Positions 10,306 through 20,600 are shown, counted from the stretch's first letter. The stretch: 64,000 nucleotides of DNA from Rhodovulum sp. MB263 (GCF_002073975.1 NZ_CP020385.1:166001-230000); one strand, 5' to 3'. The notes: generated by a model from the sequence alone, not told the origin. Numbers and translations: made by a program.

Positions 10306-13300
10306 ATGCGAAGAGCTCTTCGGGCGGTGGGCGCCGCCTTCGCCGCCATGTGGCGGGCGCGCTGGATGCGCGTCCTTCTGATCGTTCTGGGGCTGATGGC
10401 GCTTGGCGCCGCGATCTGGTTCGGGCTGCCGATGACCGGATCGGCGCTCCTGGCCTCGGTCTGGTTCCGCGCCGGGCTGATCGCGCTGATCGCGGGCACG
10501 CTGGGGCTGGTCTATGGCCTCGGCTGGCTGCGCCGCCGCCGACGCGCCGAGGCGCTGGAGGACAGCCTGATGGCCGAGCCCGCGGGCGATGGCCGGGTGC
10601 TGGCCGAGCGGATGCAGGAGGCGCTGGCCAAGCTGCGCCGCTCGGGCGGCAAGAGCGCGCTCTACGATCTGCCCTGGTATGTGATCATCGGCCCGCCGGG
10701 CGCGGGCAAGACCACCGCGCTTGCGAATTCGGGCATCGGCTTTCCGGGCCGGGACGGGCCCGGTTCGGGCGTCGAGGGCTTCGGCGGCACCCGCAACTGC
10801 GACTGGTGGTTCGCCGAGGAGGCGGTGCTGATCGACACCGCCGGGCGCTATACCACCCAGGACAGCGATGCCGAGGCCGACCGCGCGAGCTGGACCTCGT
10901 TCCTGCAGCTTCTCAAGAAGGGCCGTCCCGACCAGCCCGTGAATGGCGTGATCCTGGCCTTCTCGGTGGCCGACATGATGGCCGCCTCCGAGGCCGATCT
11001 GGCGCGCCATGCCGAGACCGTGCGCAGCCGGCTGGCCGAGCTGCACGAGACGCTCAAGATCGACGTGCCGGTCTATGTGCTGTTCACCAAGGCCGACCTG
11101 ATCTCGGGCTTCAGGGAATATTTCGGCTCTTTCAGCCAGTCGCGGCGGCGGCTGGTCTGGGGCACCACCTTCCAGACCCGCGATCGCGTCGCGCGCACCT
11201 GCGAGCTGGTGCCGGCCGAATTCGACGCGCTGGTGGCGCGGCTTTCGGACGAGGTCAGCGACCGCATGACCGAAGAGCCCGACGGCGCGGCCCGGATCGC
11301 GATCTTCGGGCTGCCCGGGCAGATGGCGATGCTGCGCGACACCGTCTCGGACTTCCTGCGCCGGGTCTTCGCGCCGACGCGCTACCAGTCGAACGCGATC
11401 CTGAGGGGCTTTTATTTCACCTCGGGCACCCAGGAGGGCACGCCCATCGACCAGGTGCTGGGGGCGATGGCAAAGGGCGGCGACGAGGCCGCCTTCCAGC
11501 CCGCCTTCCTGTCGGGCAAGGGGCGCAGCTATTTCCTGCATGACCTGCTCAAGAAGGTGATCTTCGAGGAGCGCGACTGGGTCGGCTTCGACCGCCGCGC
11601 GGTGCGCCGCCGCCAGATCCTGCGCAGTGCCGCGATGGGCCTGATCGCGGCGGTCACGCTGGGCGGCATGGCGGGCTTCGGCTACAGCTTCTGGCAGAAT
11701 GCCAGCCTTCTGGCCGCCGCCGATGCCGATGCCGCTGCCTATCGCGACGCGGCGCGCAACGAGCTGGCGCGCACCGTCATCGACGATCCCGATGCCTCGG
11801 TGGTGCTGCCCGAGCTGCAACGGCTTCGGCAGATGACCGCGGGCTATGTCGATCCGCGCCGTCCGGGCCTGTTCGAGGGGCTGGGCCTGTCGCGCCATGA
11901 CGAGCTTCACGCCGCCGCCGACCGCGCCTATTCCGACGGGCTCGAGCGGATGCTGCGGCCGCGGCTGATCCTGGCGCTGGAAAACAGCCTGCCGCAGCTG
12001 ATTGCAAAGGACGATACCGCCGCGATCTACCGGGCGCTCAAGGTCTATCTGCTTCTGGGCGGGCAGGGCGGAGCGCGCGGCGCCGAGGACGATGCCGTCG
12101 TCGCGGCCTATTTCGACGAGATCTGGCGGGCGCGCTTCTCGGCCCCGGGCGAGTATCGGCTGCGCGAGGAGCTGAGCCAGCATCTCGAGGCCATGCTCGA
12201 TCTGGACGGCGACCGCCGGATCACCATCGGCATCGACCCCGAGATCGTACGCAAGGCCCGCGACGCCATCGTCACCCTGCCGTTGGCCGATCAGGCCTAT
12301 GCCTCGATCAGCGACCGGGCGCTGACCTCGGGCCTGCCGGCCTTTGCCCCGGCCGAGGCCATCGGCGGGCAGGTCGGGCGGGTGCTGGCAACCACCGACG
12401 GAACGCCGCTCGAGGACCTGTCGCTGCCCGGGCTCTATACCTTCGAGGGCTATTGGGGCTTCTTCCTCGACGAGCTTGCCAATGCCCGGTCGCGGCTGAA
12501 GGATGACCGCTGGGTGCTGGGCGAGGCCGCCGACCGGGTCGATTACGACCGCCAGTTGGGCAGCCTCGAACGCGACCTGCACCGCCGTTACCGGCAGGAA
12601 TTCGATGCCGCCTGGACCGGACTGCTGTCGCGGCTGACGATGGCGCCGATGTCGGCCGATCCGCCGCGCTATGACGCGCTCGCCGCCGCCGCCTCGCCGG
12701 TCGATTCGCCGCTGGCCCGGCTGGTCGAGGAAGTCGGCCGCCAGACCCGGCTGAGCCGCCTTTACGACCAGATCGACGCGATGTCGCCCGAGGATGCGGC
12801 CAAGGCCGCGGCGGGCGGCGATCTGGCGGGGAACATGGGCGACGCGGTCTTCTCGCGGATCTATTCGCGCTCGGGCGTGTTCCAGCGCGTGGTTCTGGAT
12901 GCGGTTCAGGTCCGGGGCAAGAGCCAGGCCCGGGCGGGTGCGGTGTCCGAGGACTCGCAGCGGGCCCAGGTGCAGCGGATCTCGGATGATTTCGCCGACT
13001 GGCACCGGCTTCTGACCGGCAAGCGCGGCGCCCGGCCCATCGATGCGGTGCTGGCCAATCTCGCCGCGCTGCGCGAGAACCGGCGCAATGCCGCGCTGGC
13101 CCCCAGCCCTGCCGACGAGACCCTGCTGCGCCAGACGCTGTCGGCGCTGACCATGAACAACAGCGCCCTGCCGCCCGATCTCGGCCGGATGCTGAACGCG
13201 GTCGAGGCCGAATTCCGCTCGGAGGCGCAGGATGCCAGCCTCGGCCAGATCGAGCGGGCGATGAATGACGAGGTGGGCGCCTTCTGCCGCGAGTTCATCG

Positions 13301-13944
13301 AGCCCTATTTCCCCTTCACCGAGGGCGGACGCCATGTCTCTCCCGCCATTTTCGGACAGTTCTTCGCGCCGGGGGGACGGGCCGACCGCTTCTTCACGAC
13401 CTATCTGCAGCCGCATGTGACGCGCGGCCCCGACGGGCTGGAACCGATCCCGGGCAGCGCCATCGGCGAACGCCTCTCGCCCGATCTGCTGAAGGCCTTC
13501 GACCGGATCGAGGCGATCCGGATGGCCTTCTTCGCCTCGGGCGCCTCCGAGCCGCGGGTCGACATGGCGGTGACCCATATCTCGTCCTCGCCCTCGGTCA
13601 ACTTGGCGGTGCTGGGGATCAATGGCTCCGAGCTGCGGACCCAGCCCGGCTCGACCCCGGGCGAACTCAGCTGGCCGGGCCCCGGATCGGGGGTGTCGCT
13701 GGCGCTGTTCCCGCAGCAATCGGGGCGGCCCAACGGCATCCGCTTCGATGCCGGCCGCTGGGACATCGTGACCTTCCTGCGCACGGGCCGGAGCCGGGTG
13801 AACGGCACCTCGGTCGAGGTCACCCAGGATGTCGGCGGGCGCTCGATCACCTATCGCTTCTCCTTCGATTCGACGACGGTGCCCTTCCTGATGCCCGAGC
13901 TGTCGCAATTCAGCTGTCCGGTCTCGGTCGAGGCGCGGCAATGA
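10306..13944 (+). CDS. tssM: T6SS inner-membrane protein TssM (IcmF family)
   Basis: 1212 residues, typical for TssM. Two membrane segments lie near the N-terminus (about 15-65) and a third around residue 440-460 (AAVTLGGMAGFGYSFW). The cytoplasmic domain between them has an intact P-loop, GPPGAGKTTAL, near residue 129, so this is a nucleotide-binding type of TssM. The long C-terminal part is the periplasmic domain that contacts TssJ and spans the envelope. No tssJ lipoprotein gene is visible in this window. The last four bases overlap tagF. Confidence 0.95.
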   Translation: MRRALRAVGAAFAAMWRARWMRVLLIVLGLMALGAAIWFGLPMTGSALLASVWFRAGLIALIAGTLGLVYGLGWLRRRRRAEALEDSLMAEPAGDGRVLAERMQEALAKLRRSGGKSALYDLPWYVIIGPPGAGKTTALANSGIGFPGRDGPGSGVEGFGGTRNCDWWFAEEAVLIDTAGRYTTQDSDAEADRASWTSFLQLLKKGRPDQPVNGVILAFSVADMMAASEADLARHAETVRSRLAELHETLKIDVPVYVLFTKADLISGFREYFGSFSQSRRRLVWGTTFQTRDRVARTCELVPAEFDALVARLSDEVSDRMTEEPDGAARIAIFGLPGQMAMLRDTVSDFLRRVFAPTRYQSNAILRGFYFTSGTQEGTPIDQVLGAMAKGGDEAAFQPAFLSGKGRSYFLHDLLKKVIFEERDWVGFDRRAVRRRQILRSAAMGLIAAVTLGGMAGFGYSFWQNASLLAAADADAAAYRDAARNELARTVIDDPDASVVLPELQRLRQMTAGYVDPRRPGLFEGLGLSRHDELHAAADRAYSDGLERMLRPRLILALENSLPQLIAKDDTAAIYRALKVYLLLGGQGGARGAEDDAVVAAYFDEIWRARFSAPGEYRLREELSQHLEAMLDLDGDRRITIGIDPEIVRKARDAIVTLPLADQAYASISDRALTSGLPAFAPAEAIGGQVGRVLATTDGTPLEDLSLPGLYTFEGYWGFFLDELANARSRLKDDRWVLGEAADRVDYDRQLGSLERDLHRRYRQEFDAAWTGLLSRLTMAPMSADPPRYDALAAAASPVDSPLARLVEEVGRQTRLSRLYDQIDAMSPEDAAKAAAGGDLAGNMGDAVFSRIYSRSGVFQRVVLDAVQVRGKSQARAGAVSEDSQRAQVQRISDDFADWHRLLTGKRGARPIDAVLANLAALRENRRNAALAPSPADETLLRQTLSALTMNNSALPPDLGRMLNAVEAEFRSEAQDASLGQIERAMNDEVGAFCREFIEPYFPFTEGGRHVSPAIFGQFFAPGGRADRFFTTYLQPHVTRGPDGLEPIPGSAIGERLSPDLLKAFDRIEAIRMAFFASGASEPRVDMAVTHISSSPSVNLAVLGINGSELRTQPGSTPGELSWPGPGSGVSLALFPQQSGRPNGIRFDAGRWDIVTFLRTGRSRVNGTSVEVTQDVGGRSITYRFSFDSTTVPFLMPELSQFSCPVSVEARQ

Positions 13945-14630
13945 CCGGGGCGGGACGGGCAAGCATCGGGCTTCTGGGCAAGCATCCGGGCTATGGCGAT
14001 TTCCTGCGCGCGGGGCTGTCGGACCGCGTGGCCGACGGGTTGACCGGCTGGATCGATGCCACGCTGGCCGAGCTGCGCGACGAGCTTGGCCGGGACTGGG
14101 AGCCGTTCTGGGACGCGGCGCAGGAGCTGCGCTTCCGGGTCGGGCGTGCGGTTCTGGGCCGGACGCTGGCGGGGGTGCTGCGGCCCTCGCGCGACCGGGT
14201 CGGGCGGCGCTATCCGCTGCTTCTGCTGACCGAGGGTGCCGAGGTGGCGCCGCCGACCGCCGGCGAGGGCGGGCAGGATCTCTGGGAGGCGCTGTCGGAG
14301 CATCTGGACCGGGCAGAGCCGGGGCACGGGGCGCGCGCGCTTCTGCGCGGGCTCGAGCTTGCCATCGAGGCCGAGCCGGCCGAGCGCGCATCCGAAGGCC
14401 CCGTGGTCTGGGCGCATCGGCCCGATGGCGATCTCGGCGCGCTGTTGCGCGCGGCGCGCCCGGTCGAGGCCGAGCGGGCCGCCCTTGTGCGGGCGCAGTT
14501 CTGGACCCCGGGCAATGAGCGCTCTGCCGCGCAATGGCTGGCCGGAACCGGGCTGCCCGAGGCCCGGGCGCTGGCCTGGATGCTGGCGGGGGTGGCCGCC
14601 GATGGCTGCGACACGGGAGAACGGCAATGA
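13941..14630 (+). CDS. tagF: T6SS-associated protein TagF
   Basis: 229 residues. The N-terminus (GLLGKHPGYGDFLRAGLS) matches the TagF/DUF2094 signature of a G-K-x-P-x-x-G-D-F motif. In other bacteria TagF restrains T6SS assembly independently of, or together with, the threonine-phosphorylation switch. Its position between tssM and pppA, with four-base overlaps on both sides, fits that role. Confidence 0.92.
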   Translation: MTGAGRASIGLLGKHPGYGDFLRAGLSDRVADGLTGWIDATLAELRDELGRDWEPFWDAAQELRFRVGRAVLGRTLAGVLRPSRDRVGRRYPLLLLTEGAEVAPPTAGEGGQDLWEALSEHLDRAEPGHGARALLRGLELAIEAEPAERASEGPVVWAHRPDGDLGALLRAARPVEAERAALVRAQFWTPGNERSAAQWLAGTGLPEARALAWMLAGVAADGCDTGERQ

Positions 14631-15406
14631 GGCCCGAGGCGCATTGGAACGGCTGGTTCCTGCTCGAGACCGGGATGGCGACCGATGTCGGCTGCCGCCG
14701 CGAGATCAACGAGGACGACATGATCGCCCGGCCCGATCTGGGGCTCTGGGCGGTGGCGGACGGCATGGGCGGGCATGCGGCGGGCGAGTTTGCCAGCCAG
14801 GCCATCGTCGCCGAACTGTCCGGGGCCGGGCTGCCCGTCTCGGCGGTCGATCTGCAGGCCCGCTTCATGGAGCGGCTGATCCGCGCCAATGAGCGCATCC
14901 GCGCCTATTCGGCCGAGCTGGCGGCGGGGCCGATCGGCTCGACCGTGGCGGCGCTGCTGGTCCATGAGGACGGCTATGCCGTGGTCTGGTGCGGTGACAG
15001 CCGGGGCTATCTGCTGCGCGATGGCCATCTGGTGCAGCAAAGCCGCGACCATACCGAGCTGCGCGCGGCGCTGGAGGCGGGGCGGATCACGCCGGAAGAG
15101 GCGAAGACCTGGCCCCGGCGCAATGTCATCACCCGGGCGATCGGGGTCGGGGCGGAACCCGAATGCGACATCGTCTCGGGCAAGATCGCCCCGGGCGATC
15201 AGTTCCTGCTTTGCTCGGACGGGTTGACCGAGCATCTGGACGATGCCGAGATCGCCGATATCCTGCTGGATCTGCCGCCGCAGGCCGCCTGCGACGCGCT
15301 GATCGCCGAGACCGTGGCGCGCGGCGCGCGCGACAATGTCACCGCCGTGGTGCTGGCCTGCCGCAGCGGCGATGACGATGACGAGAAGACGGCACCGCCG
15401 CTATGA
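14627..15406 (+). CDS. pppA: PP2C-type Ser/Thr protein phosphatase (PppA/Stp1-like)
   Basis: 259 residues from the ATG at 14627, which overlaps the tagF stop; the open frame continues upstream but that part is shared with tagF. PP2C metal-binding motifs are visible: INEDDM near the start, VADGMGGHAAGEFAS, then CGDSRGYLLRDG and SDGLTEHLDD, and the terminal ARDNVTAVVLA. The enzyme should dephosphorylate the targets of the kinase encoded immediately downstream (PpkA), switching off T6SS firing. It is cytoplasmic, with no signal or membrane segment. Confidence 0.93.
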   Translation: MRPEAHWNGWFLLETGMATDVGCRREINEDDMIARPDLGLWAVADGMGGHAAGEFASQAIVAELSGAGLPVSAVDLQARFMERLIRANERIRAYSAELAAGPIGSTVAALLVHEDGYAVVWCGDSRGYLLRDGHLVQQSRDHTELRAALEAGRITPEEAKTWPRRNVITRAIGVGAEPECDIVSGKIAPGDQFLLCSDGLTEHLDDAEIADILLDLPPQAACDALIAETVARGARDNVTAVVLACRSGDDDDEKTAPPL

Positions 15407-17415
15407 GCGACCCCGAGGCGCCGCGGAAGGAGGGGCAGGACGATGCCGGCCCCGGGCCAGACCTCACGCGGGTCTCTTGCCCGCCTGCGGCGGCCGGGGA
15501 GGATGCGCCCGGAGACGCAGGCGCGGACGACGAGCGCACCGCCTTCGTGGCGCCGGGCGGGGGCGGCGCGCATGGCGGGGAGGATGTGACCCGCATCTCG
15601 GCCTCCCCTGCGCCGTCCGAAGCAGGTGCAGGCGCCGCGCAAGCCGCGCCCCGCGTGCCGATGCTCTCGGCCGGAACCGTCATCAACAACAATTACCGGA
15701 TCGTGGGGGTGCTCAGCTCGGGCGGCATGGGCTCGGTCTATCGCGGGGTCGAGATCGGCACCGGCGATCCGGTCGCGATCAAGGCGATCCTGCCGGATCT
15801 GGCCGCCGATCCGCGCGCGGGCGCGCTGTTCCGCAGCGAGGCGCGGATGCTGCGCCAGCTCGCCGACGATGCCATCGTGCGCTATTACAACTACGTCCAC
15901 GACCATGCGCTCGACCGCTATTTCCTGGTGATGGAATTCATCGAGGGCATCACGCTTTCGGACCATATGGCGCGCTCGGGGCCGTTGCCGCCGGCCGCAG
16001 CCGAGGCGCTGATCCGCCGGCTTGCCGGGGCGCTGGCCCGGGCCCATGCCTATGGCGTGATCCATCGCGACCTGTCGCCAGACAACGTGATGCTGCCCGG
16101 CGGCGCGGTGGCCGAGGCCCGGCTGATCGATTTCGGCATCGCCCGCTCGGCACGGCTGTCCGAGGACGAGGCGCCCGGCACCTTCGCGGGCAAGCTGAAA
16201 TATGTCGCGCCCGAGCAGCTTGGCCATTTCGGCGGCCATGTCGGCCCCGAGACCGATATCTACGGGCTGGCGCTGTTGCTGGGGGCGGCGCTGTCCGGTC
16301 GTGCGCTGCCGATGGGCAACAGCATCGAGGAGGCGGCCGAGCGCCGCCAGAGGGTGCCCGACCTGTCCGGCGTCTCGCCCGCGCTCCGGCCGCTCTTGAC
16401 CCACATGCTCGAGCCCGACCCGGCCGCGCGCCCGGCCTCGATGGACGAGGTGCTGCGGCTGATCGAGCATCCGCATCTGCTGCCGCCGCGCTATGGCGGC
16501 CCCAGCGCGGCGGTGCCCGGCGGGCTGACCCTGCCGCCGGGGCTGGGCCGGCCGGGAGCCGCGCGCGCGACCCGGGCGGAGCCGCAACCGGAGCCGGCGC
16601 CCGAGCCGCCCCGCGACCGGGCCGCGCTGCGGCTGATCGGCGGGCTCGGGGCGGTGTTCCTGGCGCTTCTGGGCGCGGCTGGCTGGTATGGCTGGAGCGC
16701 CGGGCTGATCGGACCTAGCCAGGGCCCCCAGGCCGGGATCGAGGCCCGGCTGCCGCCGCGCCAGGAGGCCGGCCGGACCGGGTTCCTGGCCGCCTGGGAC
16801 GGCGGGCCCTGCAGCTATCTGACCCGGGTCGAAACCGGGCCGCGTGCCGGTGTGGTCGAGCGCTACGGGCGCGGCGGGGCGGCCGAAGGCAAGGGAAAAG
16901 ACAATGCAGCGCTGGCCGCGGCCTATGAGGCCCGTTTCGGCAGCCGCCCGGCGGTGCTCGAGCGGCCGGTGAGCGAGGCGCAATGCGCCGTGCTCGATTT
17001 CGCCCGCAGCCTTCAGGCCCGGCCCGGCCCGCTGCCGGTCCTGTCGGCCACGCCCGAGCAGGTGGCGAGCGGCGCGGAGGTGCGTGCCGCGGTCGCGGCG
17101 CCGGGTCCGGCGCGGGTCTGGGTGGCGCTGGTCGCGCCCGACGGGGCGGTCTACGACCTGACCGACCGGATCGGGCCGGATGGCAGCCTGCGCTTCGGCC
17201 TGAGCCTGCCCGAGGGCGCCCCCGCCGCGCCGCAGCTCTTGCTGGCGGTGGCCGCGACCCGGCCGCTGGCGGCGGCCGCGACCGCCGCCGACGGCACCCC
17301 CGCCGCGCAGCTTCTGCCGGCCCTGCTGGAGGAAATCGCCGGGCGGGGCGGCGGCGCCGGGGCCGCGCTGGCGCATCTGCAACTGCTGCCGCCGGGTTCG
17401 GCGGAAGACGGGTAG
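15403..17415 (+). CDS. ppkA: Membrane Ser/Thr protein kinase PpkA-like
   Basis: 670 residues. After a 90-residue low-complexity N-terminus comes a eukaryotic-type kinase domain (about 95-365) with a glycine loop (SSGGMGSVYRG), catalytic loop HRDLSPDN, metal-binding DFG (LIDFGIARS) and APE-like APEQLG. One membrane helix follows near 410-430 (IGGLGAVFLALLGAAGWYGW), then a periplasmic region of about 240 residues that may sense an outside signal. In the threonine phosphorylation pathway PpkA phosphorylates Fha or TssL to trigger the T6SS; no fha gene is visible here. It overlaps pppA by four bases. Confidence 0.9.
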   Translation: MSDPEAPRKEGQDDAGPGPDLTRVSCPPAAAGEDAPGDAGADDERTAFVAPGGGGAHGGEDVTRISASPAPSEAGAGAAQAAPRVPMLSAGTVINNNYRIVGVLSSGGMGSVYRGVEIGTGDPVAIKAILPDLAADPRAGALFRSEARMLRQLADDAIVRYYNYVHDHALDRYFLVMEFIEGITLSDHMARSGPLPPAAAEALIRRLAGALARAHAYGVIHRDLSPDNVMLPGGAVAEARLIDFGIARSARLSEDEAPGTFAGKLKYVAPEQLGHFGGHVGPETDIYGLALLLGAALSGRALPMGNSIEEAAERRQRVPDLSGVSPALRPLLTHMLEPDPAARPASMDEVLRLIEHPHLLPPRYGGPSAAVPGGLTLPPGLGRPGAARATRAEPQPEPAPEPPRDRAALRLIGGLGAVFLALLGAAGWYGWSAGLIGPSQGPQAGIEARLPPRQEAGRTGFLAAWDGGPCSYLTRVETGPRAGVVERYGRGGAAEGKGKDNAALAAAYEARFGSRPAVLERPVSEAQCAVLDFARSLQARPGPLPVLSATPEQVASGAEVRAAVAAPGPARVWVALVAPDGAVYDLTDRIGPDGSLRFGLSLPEGAPAAPQLLLAVAATRPLAAAATAADGTPAAQLLPALLEEIAGRGGGAGAALAHLQLLPPGSAEDG

Positions 17416-17598
17416 TTTCCGGATCGCACCGGCAGGATCTCGCCGAGAATCCGGGCCGTGGCGATTGCTGCTGCTTGGAATGCCTCTATGTTGCCGTTGC
17501 GCCGTACTGGCCCGACTGTAACGAGTGAGAACCATGCTGTTCGTTTCAAACGAAAACCGGCGGTCCGATGCTGCGGTCTGCCGGTCGGGGGCGGAGCT

Positions 17599-18852
17599 GT
17601 GACACGTCTGTACGCCCCGCTTCTGCTGGCCCGCTATACCGCCCGCGACCGGCTTGCCGCCGAGGTCGGCGGACAGGTCGCGATGCGCGCGCCGGACCAT
17701 CCCGAATTCAGGGCGCATGTCGCCGAGGCGCTGCTCGGGCAGGGCTACCGGATGACAAGTTTCGAGCCGCTCGATCCGCAGAGCCTTCCGCTCGATCCGG
17801 CCCTGAGCCTCCGGCTCGGGCGCGGGCGTCCGGTCTTTCTCGACAGCCCGGCCCCGAGCCGCGAGCGGCCGCAGGCGGCCGGGCTGAGGGCGCTCGATCT
17901 CGCGGAATGCGGCTGGCCTGCGCTGTTCGAGGGGCCGAGCCCGGCCTGGGCGCTGATCGACCCGGTCTGCTGGCCCGATGCGCTGGAACTTGTGCGCGAC
18001 AGCTCGCAGGGCGCGCTTTGCCTTTATGCCACGCCCGATGCCGAGCGGCAGGCCGCCGCGCCCTGGCTGGTGCCGCTGTCGGGCCGCGATCAGGTCAGCC
18101 GCGCGCTGATGGCGCTGGCGCCCGACAGCCATGCCGGGATCTGCTTCCAGAGCCAGGCCGGGGCGATGGCGCTGCGGGCGCATTTCCGGCGTTACACCAT
18201 GGCCTGGCTGCCCGGGCGCGAGGCGGCGCCGCTGTATTTCCGCTTTCACGACCCGCGGGTGCTGTCGGACATGGCCCAGGCGCTGGAGCCCGCGCGTTTC
18301 GCGGGCTTCGCGGCGCCTGTGCAGCGCTTCTTCCTGCCGCTCTCGGCCGAGCTGTCGCTGGCCGCGCATCTGCCGGGCGCCACGGTCGGGCCGCTCGACG
18401 ACCCGGCGACGCTGCAGGGACGGCTGTTGCGGCTGGCGCCGCGCGGGCGGGCGGTGGCGCCGGGCAATCTGCATGTGACCGAGGCCGAATTCGCCCGCTT
18501 CGACCGGCTCAAGCGGCAGCGCACCGCGCAGTCGGTGGCGCGCGGGCTTTACCGCTCGCTCGGGCAGGACAAGGGCCCAGAGGCCTGCCTCGAAGCCGCC
18601 ACCCAGGCAATGCGGCTGGGCGAACTCCACGACATGCCGTCGCGGGCGCAGGTCGGCGCGCTGGCCCGTGCGGTGCTGTTCTTCGGCGTCGATTTCGCGG
18701 AGAGGGACCGCCGGGCCGCAGAGATCCTCGAAGATCGCCGCGCGCTGCCGTTCCAGCGCAAGGACCGGCTGCTGCGCTGGCTGGCGCTGGCGCTTGGCGA
18801 ACGCGGGGGCGCGGGCCTGGCCGCGCCGGCACTCAGGACAGGACAGGGATGA
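17599..18852 (+). CDS. DUF4123 protein, probable T6SS effector chaperone/adaptor
   Basis: 417 residues from a GTG at 17599 preceded by GGGGCGGAG; ATG/GTG codons further upstream in the same frame (17458, 17488) are possible but give unconvincing N-terminal sequence. The middle has the DUF4123 pattern: AWALIDPVCWPDALEL, APWLVPLSGRDQ, a GICFQSQ strand, then LYFRFHDPRVLSDMAQAL, the typical F-x-D-P-R-V motif. Members of this family (Tap/TEC) load a toxin onto VgrG and are encoded beside the toxin they serve. The stop overlaps the next gene by four bases, so that gene is the obvious cargo candidate. About 180 bases separate it from ppkA. Confidence 0.8.
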   Translation: MTRLYAPLLLARYTARDRLAAEVGGQVAMRAPDHPEFRAHVAEALLGQGYRMTSFEPLDPQSLPLDPALSLRLGRGRPVFLDSPAPSRERPQAAGLRALDLAECGWPALFEGPSPAWALIDPVCWPDALELVRDSSQGALCLYATPDAERQAAAPWLVPLSGRDQVSRALMALAPDSHAGICFQSQAGAMALRAHFRRYTMAWLPGREAAPLYFRFHDPRVLSDMAQALEPARFAGFAAPVQRFFLPLSAELSLAAHLPGATVGPLDDPATLQGRLLRLAPRGRAVAPGNLHVTEAEFARFDRLKRQRTAQSVARGLYRSLGQDKGPEACLEAATQAMRLGELHDMPSRAQVGALARAVLFFGVDFAERDRRAAEILEDRRALPFQRKDRLLRWLALALGERGGAGLAAPALRTGQG

Positions 18853-20600
18853 TGGCGGGAACGACGATGAATGCCGAAGAGGCGCTGCTTTGGGCTTTGG
18901 GCTCCGACATGCCGCAGCCGCCCTTTATGCTGAACACGCTGACCATGAACCCGCCGATGATCGCGGCCGAGACCTCGCCCGGCCATCGCCGGATGCTGCA
19001 GGAGCAGCTCGACCAGGCGGTGGAACAGGCCAACGCGCTGCGCGCGCAGGAAGAGGCCGAGGCCTTCGATCTGGCCAATGGCGGCGCGGCCTGCGACTGC
19101 GCCCCGGGCGAGCCCTGCTGTCTCAGGGAATTCGTGATCGAGGATGCCGCGGATGCCAGCCGCAAGGTGACCTGGCCCGTGCCCGAGAAGGGACCGCGCA
19201 CGCTGTTTCTGACCTGCAAGGACCCTTATGGCGGCCAACCCTCGGCCAAGGCCAGGCTGAAGATCACCAGCAAGGAGGACTGCAAGCAGGGCAAGGCGGG
19301 CGTGCCCTCGCTGCGGCCCTCGAACTTCGCCGACGACAATTCCGTCATTCCCGACAGCGACGAGCGGATCGTCACCACGCCGTTCCAGATGCCCGCGCTG
19401 TCGGGCAAGATCCTGCCGCCAGAGGTGATCACGGCGGTCTATATCATGGGGCTCGCGATCCAGAGCTCGACCTACCGGTCGCAGCGCAACCCGGTGGCCG
19501 CGGCCAATCAATGCGTCGGGGCGGGCTTCGGCGGGCTGACGGTCTGCCCGCTGCCCCATGCCAAGCTCGAGGCCGAGATCGAGGGCAGCGTCGGCATCAA
19601 GATCTTCACGAGCCGCCTGCCGACGCTGTCGGCCAAGCTGACCGGGAAGATCACCGGCGAGGTCGGCAACCAGACCCTGGAATTCGAGAAGACCGGTCAG
19701 GCCGAGGAGAAGCAGGCGCCCCCGACCCGGGCGCAGGAGCGGCAGCAGCAGGGCGAAAGCACTCCGCTGATCTCCTTCATCGAGGATATTCAGGACGCGA
19801 TGAACGGTCTGGCCGGCGAATCGGGTTCGCCGGATGCGCTGCGGGCGCCGCAATCGGATGCCTTCGGCTCGTCGATCGGGATCGAGCTCAGGCTGGGGCT
19901 GAAGATCGGCAATCTCGAACTGAAGGGCAAGGAGGCCTCGCCCGATCTGGCGCTGGCGCTGTCGGGCTGCGAGGTGACCTACGGGCTGTCGGTGACCGGC
20001 AAGATGGACCTGTTGGATCTGTTCCTGTCGCGCTTCCCCAGGGGCCCCGAGATCCGGCGGCGTCTGGCCAATCCGGGCAATGCGGTTTCGGCCAGCGCCG
20101 AGTGCTTCATAAAGGTCGCCGGCGAAGGCGATTTGATCTATGGCATGGGCGATATCGCCAGCCTCACCATCGGCAATGCCGATGACTGGGAGGCCCGCCT
20201 GGAAGAGATCGAGCATACCTTCACCGCGAAGGCCAAGATCACCGGCAAGATCAAGGCTGCCGCCCGTCTCGACGCGGATCTGTGGTTTTTCAAGGCCGAG
20301 GCATCGGCCGGGGCAGAAGTCAGCACCGGCTGGCATTTCGGCGGCCGCGTCATTCGCAGCGCCGATGGCGGCCGCAAGACCGAGCGGCTCTACTATTTCG
20401 AGGGGGTCATACTCAGGGCCTATGCCAAGTTCGAAATGTCGGTGACGGAAGAATCCGAGGACAGCCTTGATCATTTCGGGCAAAGCACCGTCTCTTCGAC
20501 ATCGACCAAGGACAGTGTGACGGCGACGACGAATGCTGCCGAACCAGATGTCGTCGTGGAGCTTATGGAGCCGGAGGGAGAGGAAGATGGATGGAGATGA
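18849..20600 (+). CDS. Unrecognised 583-residue protein, candidate T6SS effector
   Basis: I do not recognise the family. The start is the ATG at 18849 overlapping the DUF4123 stop; a second ATG follows at once. The protein is soluble, with no signal peptide or membrane helix. The N-terminal 60 residues are helical and glutamine/alanine rich; a cysteine cluster (CDCAPGEPCC) follows near residue 75-85; then a mixed region; then a C-terminal half with many alternating beta-like segments rich in lysine, glycine and threonine (SAKLTGKITGEVG, TAKAKITGKIKAAARL), which could form an extended beta sheet or barrel. It carries no PAAR motif that I can see. Direct coupling to a DUF4123 gene suggests it is secreted through the T6SS; that is inference. 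Its end overlaps the next gene by 14 bases. Confidence 0.7.
   Translation: MMAGTTMNAEEALLWALGSDMPQPPFMLNTLTMNPPMIAAETSPGHRRMLQEQLDQAVEQANALRAQEEAEAFDLANGGAACDCAPGEPCCLREFVIEDAADASRKVTWPVPEKGPRTLFLTCKDPYGGQPSAKARLKITSKEDCKQGKAGVPSLRPSNFADDNSVIPDSDERIVTTPFQMPALSGKILPPEVITAVYIMGLAIQSSTYRSQRNPVAAANQCVGAGFGGLTVCPLPHAKLEAEIEGSVGIKIFTSRLPTLSAKLTGKITGEVGNQTLEFEKTGQAEEKQAPPTRAQERQQQGESTPLISFIEDIQDAMNGLAGESGSPDALRAPQSDAFGSSIGIELRLGLKIGNLELKGKEASPDLALALSGCEVTYGLSVTGKMDLLDLFLSRFPRGPEIRRRLANPGNAVSASAECFIKVAGEGDLIYGMGDIASLTIGNADDWEARLEEIEHTFTAKAKITGKIKAAARLDADLWFFKAEASAGAEVSTGWHFGGRVIRSADGGRKTERLYYFEGVILRAYAKFEMSVTEESEDSLDHFGQSTVSSTSTKDSVTATTNAAEPDVVVELMEPEGEEDGWR

Noticed and set aside
9925..14898. A 1657-codon minus-strand open frame across tssL, tssM and tagF
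   Set aside because: It is antisense to genes with clear motifs, is rich in arginine, histidine and proline, and has no recognisable domain. Such mirror frames are expected in high-GC coding DNA. The same applies to the long antisense frames at 15199-18630 and 34895-38662.
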